NCBI RefSeq assembly: GCF_000725625.1
Contig: NZ_JOHS01000045.1
Coordinates: 1 to 50,534, forward strand
DNA length: 50,534 nt
Origin: Streptomyces sp. NRRL F-6676
GTDB taxonomy: Bacteria > Actinomycetota > Actinomycetes > Streptomycetales > Streptomycetaceae
Direction: 5' to 3'
Position 1 is the first letter of the stretch, and each line of letters starts with the position of its first letter. Under the pieces are notes generated by a model. That model saw nothing but the letters and a program-made list of their open reading frames with translations. It did not search any database and was not told the DNA's origin. Position numbers and translations under genes: made by a program. Of this stretch, positions 21,701 through 30,346 are shown piece after piece.

Positions 21701-22316
21701 GGCGGAGCGGGCCTACCAGCAGCTCGGCAAGGTCAACCCGCTGGCCCTGGAGGAGTTCGCGGCGCTCGAGGAGCGGCACCGGTTCCTCAGCGAGCAGCTG
21801 GAGGACCTGAAGAAGACCCGCGCCGACCTGCTCCAGGTCGTCAAGGAGGTCGACGAGCGCGTCGAACAGGTCTTCGCCGACGCCTACCGGGACACCGCAC
21901 GCGAGTTCGAAGGTGTGTTCGGCCGGCTCTTCCCCGGCGGGGAGGGACGGCTGCTCCTCACCGACCCCGACCACATGCTCACCACGGGCGTGGACGTCGA
22001 GGCACGGCCCCCGGGCAAGAAGGTCAAGCGGCTCTCCCTGCTCTCCGGCGGCGAACGGTCGCTGACGGCGGTGGCGCTGCTGGTGTCGATCTTCAAGGCC
22101 CGGCCGAGCCCGTTCTACGTCATGGACGAGGTCGAGGCCGCGCTCGACGACACCAACCTCCAGCGGCTCATCCGGATCATGCAGGAGCTGCAAGAGGCGT
22201 CGCAGCTGATCGTGATCACGCACCAGAAGCGGACGATGGAGGTCGCCGACGCGCTGTACGGCGTGTCCATGCAGGGCGACGGGGTCTCCAAGGTCATCAG
22301 CCAGCGGCTGCACTGA
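18765..22316 (+). CDS. smc: chromosome segregation protein SMC
   Basis: SMC is the condensin ATPase that loops and arranges the chromosome; in Streptomyces it helps chromosome organisation during sporulation. The 1183-residue protein has Walker A GPNGSGKS at 31-38, a Q-loop region, two long coiled coils with many Arg/Glu/Ala heptads, a hinge at about 500-660, the ABC signature LSGGERSL from 1093, and Walker B FYVMDEVEAALDD from 1117. The start is GTG 18765, apparently leaderless. Its ScpA/ScpB partners are not in this window. Identification is firm. Confidence 0.98.
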   Translation: MHLKALTLRGFKSFASATTLRFEPGITCVVGPNGSGKSNVVDALSWVMGEQGAKSLRGGKMEDVIFAGTTGRPPLGRAEVSLTIDNSDGALPIEYAEVTITRIMFRNGGSEYQINGDTCRLLDIQELLSDSGIGREMHVIVGQGQLDSVLHADPMGRRAFIEEAAGVLKHRKRKEKALRKLDAMQANLARVQDLTDELRRQLKPLGRQAAVARRAAVIQADLRDARLRLLADDLVRQREALDAEIADEAALKERKETAERALREALRREAALEEEVRRLTPRLQRAQQTWYELSQLAERVRGTVSLADARVQSATSAPEEERRGRDPEDLEREAARVREQEAELEAALEAAQRALEDTVAHRAELERALAQEERRLKDLARALADRREGLARLGGQVNAARSRAASAQAEIERLAATRDEARERAVAAQEEYEALKAEVDGLDADDAGLAERHEAARRALTEAEAALTAAREATTTAERRRAATRARHDALATGLRRKDGTGALLAARDRLTGLLGPAAGLLTPAPGHEIPVAAALGTAADALAVTGPNAAADALRLLRKQDAGRATLLLAGAPDDVPPEEGDGLAYAAGLVRGPVELMPAVRRLLRGYVVVDTLQDAEELVRARPALTAVTAEGDVLGAHYAHGGSAGAPSLLEVQAAVDEAAAELEELAVRCAELADAQQAAAARRTECAALVEELGEKRRAAEREKSGVAQQLGRLAGQARAAAGEAERATAAAARAQEALESAREEAGELAERLAVAEEMPVEEEPDTAARDRLAADGANARQTEMEARLQARTHEERVKSLAGRADALDRAARAEREARARAERRRARLRHEAAVARAVASAARQLLAHVEVSVGRAEAERAAAEAARVRREQELARARTEGRDLKAELDKLTDSVHRGEVLGAEKRLRIEQLETKALEEFGVEPAGLVAEYGPGQLVPPSPPAQGEQLPDDPEDPRNLPRPYVRAEQEKRLKAAERAYQQLGKVNPLALEEFAALEERHRFLSEQLEDLKKTRADLLQVVKEVDERVEQVFADAYRDTAREFEGVFGRLFPGGEGRLLLTDPDHMLTTGVDVEARPPGKKVKRLSLLSGGERSLTAVALLVSIFKARPSPFYVMDEVEAALDDTNLQRLIRIMQELQEASQLIVITHQKRTMEVADALYGVSMQGDGVSKVISQRLH

Positions 22317-22443
22317 CGCGTCGGCCAGCGGGTGCGCCGGGCCGTCGGTCAGTGAGGAGCGTCGCCCCCTTCCTCTTCAAGAAGTGAACGAACGATGGCG
22401 GCTTGCGTCCCTGAACCTCGAAAATCTCACATCCTCCCTCCTC

Positions 22444-22471
22444 TTGACTTCGAAACTTGAAGGCATAGCCT
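22444..22471 (+). promoter_or_regulatory. putative glcP promoter
   Basis: TTGACT (22444-22449), a 16-nt spacer and TAGCCT (22466-22471) fit the vegetative consensus, about 100 bp before the glcP start. The surrounding CTTCAAGAAGT and TTCGAAACTTGAA are locally symmetric and could bind a regulator. Confidence 0.5.
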
Positions 22472-22570
22472 CTGTCATGTTGTTTTTACCTTCAGGTGTC
22501 GCCGCGAGCGGCATCCGCGAGGGCTGACCCCACACCGGCAGCGAGGCCGGTGGCCCGAGGAGTTGTACAC

Positions 22571-23989
22571 GTGACCAGCACTACGCAGGCACCCCGACCC
22601 GGAGCCGGAGCGGCTCACCCCGAACATCTCGGGCACGTCATCTTCATCGCGGCGGCGGCCGCGATGGGCGGTTTCCTCTTCGGCTACGACAGCTCCGTCA
22701 TCAACGGCGCCGTCGAAGCCATCCGCGACCGCTACGACATCGGCTCCGCCGCACTGGCCCAGGTCATCGCCATCGCGCTGATCGGCTGCGCCATCGGCGC
22801 CGCCACCGCCGGCCGGATCGCCGACCGCATCGGCCGCATCCGCTGCATGCAGATCGCCGCCGTCCTGTTCACCATCAGCGCCGTCGGCTCCGCCCTGCCG
22901 TTCGCCCTGTGGGACCTCGCCCTCTGGCGCATCATCGGCGGCTTCGCCATCGGCATGGCCTCCGTGATCGGCCCCGCCTACATCGCCGAGGTCGCGCCGC
23001 CCGCCTACCGGGGCCGTCTCGGGTCCTTCCAGCAGGCCGCGATCGTCGTCGGCATCGCCGTCTCCCAGCTCGTCAACTGGGGCATCCTCAACGCCGCCGA
23101 CGGCAAGCAGCGCGGCCACCTGCTGGGCATCGAGGCCTGGCAGCTCATGCTCGGCGTCATGGTCGTCCCGGCCATCCTCTACGGCCTGCTCTCCTTCGCG
23201 ATCCCCGAGTCGCCCCGCTTCCTGATCTCCGTCGGCCGCCGCGCCCGCGCCCGCGAGATCCTCGCCGAGGTCGAGGGCGAGCACATCGACTTCGACGCCC
23301 GCATCGCCGAGATCGAGCACGCCATGAAGCGCGAGGAGAAGTCCAGCTTCCGCGACCTGCTCGGCGGCAGCTTCTTCTTCAAGAAGATCGTCTGGATCGG
23401 CATCGGCCTGTCGGTGTTCCAGCAGTTCGTCGGCATCAACGTCGCCTTCTACTACTCCTCGACGCTGTGGCAGTCGGTGGGCATCGACCCCTCGGCCTCG
23501 TTCTTCTACTCGTTCACCACGTCGATCATCAACATCATCGGCACCGTGATCGCGATGATCTTCGTCGACCGGATCGGCCGCAAGCCGCTCGCGCTCATCG
23601 GCTCCGTCGGCATGGTCGTCGGCCTCGCCCTGGAGGCCTGGGCCTTCTCCGCGCACCTCGTCGACGGCAAGCTGCCCGCCACGCAGGGCTGGGTCGCCCT
23701 GGTCGCGGCCCACGTGTTCGTCCTCTTCTTCGCCCTGTCCTGGGGTGTCGTCGTCTGGGTCTTCCTCGGCGAGATGTTCCCCAACCGGATCCGCGCCGCC
23801 GCCCTGGGCGTCGCCGCCTCCGCGCAGTGGATCGCCAACTGGGCGATCACCGCGAGCTTCCCCTCGCTGGCCGACTGGAACCTGTCGGGGACGTACATCA
23901 TCTACACGGTGTTCGCCGCGCTCTCCATTCCGTTCGTGCTGCGGTACGTGAAGGAGACGAAGGGCAAGGCCCTGGAGGAAATGGGCTGA
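22571..23989 (+). CDS. glcP: MFS glucose permease
   Basis: The 472-residue sugar:H+ symporter has the length I recall for S. coelicolor GlcP, the main glucose transporter and a key to carbon repression there. MFS sugar-porter motifs are all visible: GGFLFGYDSSVINGA (helix 1), GRIADRIGRIRC (loop 2-3), PESPRFLISVGRR (after helix 6), FQQFVGINVAFYYS (helix 7), DRIGRKPLALIG (loop 8-9) and KETKGKALEEMG at the C-terminus. About twelve transmembrane helices are expected. GTG 22571 follows GAGGAG by about 8 nt; an in-frame upstream start at 22496 lacks this. It is monocistronic. Confidence 0.93.
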   Translation: MTSTTQAPRPGAGAAHPEHLGHVIFIAAAAAMGGFLFGYDSSVINGAVEAIRDRYDIGSAALAQVIAIALIGCAIGAATAGRIADRIGRIRCMQIAAVLFTISAVGSALPFALWDLALWRIIGGFAIGMASVIGPAYIAEVAPPAYRGRLGSFQQAAIVVGIAVSQLVNWGILNAADGKQRGHLLGIEAWQLMLGVMVVPAILYGLLSFAIPESPRFLISVGRRARAREILAEVEGEHIDFDARIAEIEHAMKREEKSSFRDLLGGSFFFKKIVWIGIGLSVFQQFVGINVAFYYSSTLWQSVGIDPSASFFYSFTTSIINIIGTVIAMIFVDRIGRKPLALIGSVGMVVGLALEAWAFSAHLVDGKLPATQGWVALVAAHVFVLFFALSWGVVVWVFLGEMFPNRIRAAALGVAASAQWIANWAITASFPSLADWNLSGTYIIYTVFAALSIPFVLRYVKETKGKALEEMG

Positions 23990-24052
23990 CGCGCCCCTCC
24001 CGAGACCGAGGAGACGGGCCAAGTCCCCGCTGCCCCTCTCCTCACCCGTCCG

Positions 24053-24138
24053 CCGCCCTGCCCCTTCGGGGGTGGGGCGGCGGTGGTCTGTTTTCGCGGA
24101 GCCCCTCGAAGGGACGGGAAGGGCGGGGGCGACGGGGG
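24053..24138 (+). repeat. hairpin plus interspersed repeat module 2 (copy 2)
   Basis: An imperfect GC-rich hairpin at about 24053-24083 is followed by TCTGTTTT and may end the glcP transcript. The segment from 24096 to 24138 (GCGGAGCCCCTCGAAGGGAC, then GGGAAGGGCGGGGGCGACGG) matches modules at 425-472 and 25550-25606. Confidence 0.55.
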
Positions 24139-24183
24139 CGGCACCCTTCTCGCGCACCACCCGTCGCGCATACTGGCACTGTT

Positions 24184-25383
24184 ATGGAAATCGTCATCCT
24201 TGCTGTAGTCATCGCCGTGGTCGTGATCGGTGCGCTCGGCGGGCTCGTGGTCGGCAGCCGCCGGAAGAAGCCGCTGCCCCCGGCGCCCCCCACGACGCCC
24301 GACATCACCGCCCCCCCGGCCGAGCCGCACGTCGGCGACGAGGCCGAGACGCCGCGCGAGGAACCGCGCCGGACCATCGAGGAGGTCGACCTACCCGGCG
24401 GCGGCACCGCTCCCGTCGTCGTCGAGGAGCCCCCCGCCCCGCCCGCGATCGAGGTCCCGGAGCCCACCGCCGGCCGGCTGATCCGCCTGCGCGCCCGCCT
24501 CGCCCGCTCGCAGAACGCGCTCGGCAAGGGACTGCTCACCCTCCTCTCCCGGGAGCACCTCGACGAGGACACCTGGGAGGAGATCGAGGACACCCTCCTC
24601 ACCGCCGACGTCGGCGTCCAGCCCACCCAGGAACTGGTCGAACGGCTGCGCGAGCGAGTAAGGGTCCTCGGCACCCGCACCCCGCAGGAGCTGCGCACCC
24701 TGCTGCGCGAGGAACTGCTGACGATCCTGGTCCCCGAGTTCGACCGCACGGTCAAGACCGACTCGAACCTCGACACCCCCGGCATCGTGATGGTCGTCGG
24801 CGTCAACGGCACCGGCAAGACCACCACCACCGGCAAGCTCGCGCGCGTCCTCGTCGCCGACGGCCGCAATGTCGTGCTCGGTGCCGCGGACACCTTCCGC
24901 GCCGCCGCCGCCGACCAGTTGCAGACGTGGGGCGAGCGGGTCGGCGCCCGTACGGTGCGGGGTCCGGAGGGCGGCGACCCGGCGTCCGTCGCCTTCGACG
25001 CGGTCAAGGAGGGCATCGAGGCCGGCGCCGACGTCGTCCTCATCGACACCGCCGGCCGGCTGCACACCAAGACCGGCCTGATGGACGAGCTCGGCAAGGT
25101 CAAGCGCGTCGTGGAGAAGCACGCCCCGCTCGACGAGGTGCTCCTCGTCCTCGACGCGACCACCGGCCAGAACGGCCTCGTGCAGGCCCGCGTCTTCGCC
25201 GAGGTCGTCGACATCAGCGGCATCGTCCTGACCAAGCTCGACGGCACCGCCAAGGGCGGCATCGTCGTAGCGGTCCAGCGCGAACTCGGCGTCCCGGTGA
25301 AGCTCGTCGGTCTCGGCGAAGGCGCCGACGACCTGGCCCCCTTCGAATCAGAAGCGTTCGTGGACGCCCTGATCGGCGACTAG
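24184..25383 (+). CDS. ftsY: signal recognition particle receptor FtsY
   Basis: FtsY is the membrane receptor for SRP-ribosome complexes. The 399-residue form has an N-terminal hydrophobic segment (about 2-23, EIVILAVVIAVVVIGALGGL), an acidic Pro/Glu-rich linker to about 95, then the NG domain. GTPase motifs are GVNGTGKT at 206-213, DTFRAAA, DTAGRLHTK and TKLDGTAKGG, and the end is SEAFVDALIGD. The membrane anchor is the actinobacterial type; E. coli lacks it. ATG at 24184 has no ribosome-binding site (CACTGTT precedes it) and may be leaderless. Its partner Ffh is at 32919-34487. Confidence 0.97.
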   Translation: MEIVILAVVIAVVVIGALGGLVVGSRRKKPLPPAPPTTPDITAPPAEPHVGDEAETPREEPRRTIEEVDLPGGGTAPVVVEEPPAPPAIEVPEPTAGRLIRLRARLARSQNALGKGLLTLLSREHLDEDTWEEIEDTLLTADVGVQPTQELVERLRERVRVLGTRTPQELRTLLREELLTILVPEFDRTVKTDSNLDTPGIVMVVGVNGTGKTTTTGKLARVLVADGRNVVLGAADTFRAAAADQLQTWGERVGARTVRGPEGGDPASVAFDAVKEGIEAGADVVLIDTAGRLHTKTGLMDELGKVKRVVEKHAPLDEVLLVLDATTGQNGLVQARVFAEVVDISGIVLTKLDGTAKGGIVVAVQRELGVPVKLVGLGEGADDLAPFESEAFVDALIGD

Positions 25384-25402
25384 CGGAACCTCCCCCGCGC
25401 GC

Positions 25403-25431
25403 GCCCCGTGCCCCGTAAAGGGGCGCGGGGC
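25403..25431 (+). terminator. 12-bp hairpin after ftsY
   Basis: Arms 25403-25414 and 25420-25431 pair over 12 bp (one G-T) around GTAAA, 20 bp after the ftsY stop, followed by TGTGTTGT. The hairpin is part of the interspersed repeat family. Confidence 0.65.
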
Positions 25432-25606
25432 TGTGTTGTCCGCGCGGCTCCGCCGCGGGGTGCGAGCACTTACCGTGCCCCGATAGGGGCGCGGGGAACT
25501 GCGCGAGAAGCCCCCACCGGCGGTCGGCCGACAACGCACCCCGGGGTCCAAGGGGCGGAGCCCCTTGAAGGGACGGGAAGGGTAGGGGCGGCGGGGGCGA
25601 AAAAAA
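25432..25606 (+). repeat. interspersed repeat (copy D) with module 2 (copy 3)
   Basis: It contains GCGGCTCCGCCGCGGGG (25445-25460), a 55-bp module 25486-25540 starting GGGGCGCGGGGAACTGCGCG, and module 2 at 25550-25606. The 55-bp module is nearly identical, in opposite orientation, to 30209-30263. Confidence 0.65.
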
Positions 25607-25631
25607 TCCCACGCCTCCCGCGCGGCGGGAC

Positions 25632-26300
25632 CTAGACCCGCGACCGATGCGCCACGTACGCCAACGTCCCGATCAACAACCGCGCCGCCGGCAACACACC
25701 CCCCGCCTCAACCCCCGGCGCCCGCAACCACCGCACAACCCCGCGCCCCGCCCGATCCGACGGCGGAGCCGTGATACACGCCCCCACACCCAACCCCCGC
25801 AGATCCAGCGCCGCGTCCTCCCACGCCATCCGGTACAACAACCCCGGCAACTCCGCCGCACCCCCGGGCGCGACGAAGAACTGCGCCCGCCCCTCCGGCG
25901 TCACCGCCACAGGCCCCACCGGCAGCCCCATCCGCTCCATCCGCACCAGCGCCCGCCACCCCGCCGCCTCGCCGACCTCGATCACGTCGAACGCCCGCCC
26001 GACCGGCAGCATCACCGCGGCCCCCGGAAACTCGGCCCACGCCCGGTACGCCTCGTCGAGCGTGGCCCCCGCCCGCACCGGCGCCGCGAAGTCCAGCGGA
26101 TGCGCCCCCGGCTCCGGACAGCCGGCCCGCCCGCAGGAACAGGCGCCCGCCGCGGTACGCGCCCCGGGCACCACGTCCCAGCCCCACAGGCCGGTGTACT
26201 CGGCGACGGCGGTGCACTCCGGTGACCGGCCACGGCGCCGGGCGCCGGACCTGAGGTCGCGGATGGTCCTGGTCCGTGTGGAGCCGATCGTGAAGCCCAT
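25632..26300 (-). CDS. small prim-pol (bifunctional primase/polymerase N-terminal) protein
   Basis: The 222-residue protein resembles the N-terminal prim-pol domain of archaeo-eukaryotic primase type. Visible landmarks are CTAVAEYTGLWGWDVVPGAR, a CxCxxxxCxxPG-type cluster (CSCGRAGCPEPGAHPLDFAA), RAFDVIEVGEAAGWRAL, which carries the acidic motif, and QFFVAPGGAAELP. The helicase half of plasmid or phage prim-pol proteins is absent, so it is a stand-alone domain, perhaps with altered function. ATG 26300 has a strong GGAGGGGG just upstream; a longer frame from 26501 has no support. It is divergent from nsdA and convergent with ftsY. An orthologue in this position exists in S. coelicolor by my recollection. 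Confidence 0.75.
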   Translation of the reverse strand: MGFTIGSTRTRTIRDLRSGARRRGRSPECTAVAEYTGLWGWDVVPGARTAAGACSCGRAGCPEPGAHPLDFAAPVRAGATLDEAYRAWAEFPGAAVMLPVGRAFDVIEVGEAAGWRALVRMERMGLPVGPVAVTPEGRAQFFVAPGGAAELPGLLYRMAWEDAALDLRGLGVGACITAPPSDRAGRGVVRWLRAPGVEAGGVLPAARLLIGTLAYVAHRSRV

Positions 26301-26781
26301 ACCCCCTCCAACGGGTCCGGCGCGCAGCTGGTTACGCACCGCAGCGAAGCGTGACCGTGTGTCCCCGGCGCGGTCGGCGCGGCCGGCGTGGGCGGCGGGG
26401 ACGCCGCTGAGGGCGCCGTCCGGTGCGAGCAGCACCCCGGGGTGGTGCGCTCCCCGTCGCGCGCCCCGTTGTGCATCCGTCCGCCCATCTCCGGCCGTCA
26501 TGTGTCAAGTGAATCGCGCACCCGGCACCGCGAGTTCATTCGAAGGGGTGGCGAATGGTGGCGTTTCTGAAACGGCCGTGGTTGGAAGGGTGATCGTGGG
26601 ACTACTGTGAGTGCACGAGTCCTGGGGCGCATGCACTCGTGGGTATGCCGGAGGCAAGTCGGCTTTCCGTTCGATGGGTGAGAACCGGCGGACGCAGGCG
26701 GCCAGGACCGGCATCCTGGTAGCGCGTTCGGGGCGTTCGGCGCATCGGCGCACACGTGGTTTGAGGGATGGGGGCGTTCCA

Positions 26782-28257
26782 GTGGGCGGCAACGGCGGAA
26801 GCGGCACGATCGCTGACAAGCGCCCGAACGAGTTGCTGACGTCATGGTTCGTGCGCAGCGGCTGGTCCAAGGGCGAGCTCGCCCGCCAGGTCAACCGCCG
26901 GGCCCGCCAGCTCGGCGCCAACCACATCTCCACCGACACCTCCCGCGTACGCCGCTGGCTCGACGGAGAGAACCCCCGCGAGCCGATCCCGCGCATCCTG
27001 TCCGAGCTGTTCTCCGAGCGCTTCGGCTGCGTCGTCGCCGTGGAGGACCTGGGACTGCGGGCCGCCCACCGCGCCCCCTCGGTGTCCGGCGTCGATCTGC
27101 CGTGGACGGGCCCCGGAACCGTCGCCCTGATCAGCGAGTTCTCGCGAAGCGACCTGATGCTGGCGCGGCGCGGCTTCCTCGGGACCGCGCTCGGCCTGGC
27201 CGCCGGCCCGTCCCTCATCGAACCCATGCAGCGCTGGCTGGTCCCCGGACCGCCCGCCCCGCCGCGCGAGGAACCCACCTCCGCCTCCTCGCGCGGCCGG
27301 GGCCGGCTCTCCCGCCCCGAACTGGAACTCCTGGAGACCACCACGGTGATGTTCCGGCAGTGGGACGCCCAGTGCGGCGGCGGCCTGCGCCGCAAGGCCG
27401 TCGTCGGCCAGCTCCACGAGGTCACCGATCTCCTCCAGGAACCCCAGCCCGGCGCCACCGCCCGGCGCCTGTTCAAGGTCGCCGCCGAGCTGGCCGAACT
27501 GGCCGGCTGGATGAGCTACGACGTGGGGCTCCAGCCCACCGCGCAGAAGTACTTCGTCCTCGCGCTGCACGCCGCCAAGGAGGCCGGCGACCGCCCCCTC
27601 GGCTCGTACGTCCTCTCCAGCATGAGCCGCCAGATGATCCACCTCGGCCGCCCCGAGGACGCGCTCGAACTGGTCCACCTCGCCCAGTACGGCAGCCGTG
27701 ACTGCGCCAGTCCCCGCACCCAGGCCATGCTGTATGCGATGGAGGCCCGCGCCTACGCCAACATGGGCCAGCCCGGCCGGTGCAAGCGGGCCGTCCGCAT
27801 GGCCGAGGACACCTTCGCCGACGCCGACGACTGGGACGAGCCGGACCCCGACTGGATCCGCTTCTTCTCCGCCGCCGAACTCCACGGCGAGAACTCCCAC
27901 TCCTACCGCGACCTCGCCTACGTCGCCGGCCGCAGCCCCGCCTACGCCGGCCTCGCCGAACCCGTGATGCGCCAGGCCGTCGACCTCTTCGCCCAGGACA
28001 CCGAGCACCAGCGGTCGTACGCCCTCAACCTGATCGGCCTGGCCACCGTCCACCTCCTCCAGCGCGAGCCCGAGGAGGGCGTCGTCCGCGCCCGCCAGGC
28101 CCTGGACGTGGCCCGCAAGGTCCGCTCGGAACGCGTCAACACCCGCATCCGCAAAACGGTCGACGCGGCCGTACGCGATTTCGGCGACCTCGCCGACGTC
28201 GTCGACCTCACCGAGCAGCTCGCCGTCCACCTGCCCGAGACGGCCGAAGCCGTCTGA
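26782..28257 (+). CDS. nsdA: negative regulator of differentiation NsdA
   Basis: NsdA represses aerial growth and antibiotic production in S. coelicolor. The 491-residue product has an N-terminal helix-turn-helix-like region (NELLTSWFVRSGWSKGELAR to RVRRWLDGENPREPIPRIL). An internal twin-arginine-like RRGFLGTALGLAAG segment occurs at about 130. TPR-like helices follow from about 190 (ARRLFKVAAELAELAGWMSY, YVLSSMSRQMIHLGRPEDAL). GTG 26782 follows GAGGGATGGGGG and matches the VGGNGGSG start I recall; the frame extends upstream to 26611 without support. It sits between the prim-pol gene and amtB. Confidence 0.9.
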   Translation: MGGNGGSGTIADKRPNELLTSWFVRSGWSKGELARQVNRRARQLGANHISTDTSRVRRWLDGENPREPIPRILSELFSERFGCVVAVEDLGLRAAHRAPSVSGVDLPWTGPGTVALISEFSRSDLMLARRGFLGTALGLAAGPSLIEPMQRWLVPGPPAPPREEPTSASSRGRGRLSRPELELLETTTVMFRQWDAQCGGGLRRKAVVGQLHEVTDLLQEPQPGATARRLFKVAAELAELAGWMSYDVGLQPTAQKYFVLALHAAKEAGDRPLGSYVLSSMSRQMIHLGRPEDALELVHLAQYGSRDCASPRTQAMLYAMEARAYANMGQPGRCKRAVRMAEDTFADADDWDEPDPDWIRFFSAAELHGENSHSYRDLAYVAGRSPAYAGLAEPVMRQAVDLFAQDTEHQRSYALNLIGLATVHLLQREPEEGVVRARQALDVARKVRSERVNTRIRKTVDAAVRDFGDLADVVDLTEQLAVHLPETAEAV

Positions 28258-28315
28258 GACCCGCGGCGGGACGGCCGCGGACACCGATGACCCGCCTCGG
28301 ACAGTTCACCGAGGC

Positions 28316-30167
<1,852 letters not shown>

Positions 30168-30174
30168 CGCGCTG

Positions 30175-30201
30175 AGCCCCGCGCCCGTGGGGCGCGGGGC
30201 T
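30175..30201 (+). terminator. 12-bp hairpin after glnK
   Basis: AGCCCCGCGCCC (30175-30186) pairs perfectly with GGGCGCGGGGCT (30190-30201) around GTG. It has no T-tract. It lies between glnK and glnD and may attenuate glnD expression. Confidence 0.65.
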
Positions 30202-30208
30202 GTCCCTC

Positions 30209-30263
30209 GGTGCGTTGTCGGCCGCGGGCCGGTGGGGGTACTTCGCGCAGTTCCCCGCGCCCC
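30209..30263 (-). repeat. interspersed repeat (copy E), inverted relative to copy D
   Basis: Read on the minus strand, this 55-bp segment starts GGGGCGCGGGGAACTGCGCG and ends GGCCGACAACGCACC. It matches 25486-25540 along its length apart from a few substitutions near the middle. Confidence 0.7.
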
Positions 30264-30346
30264 TCACCGGGAGCGCCCCCGACTGCGAAAGCGAGCCGGA
30301 GCCCCGGTCCCAGGTCGTCCCACCCCTCCGTACGAAGGAGCCGTCC

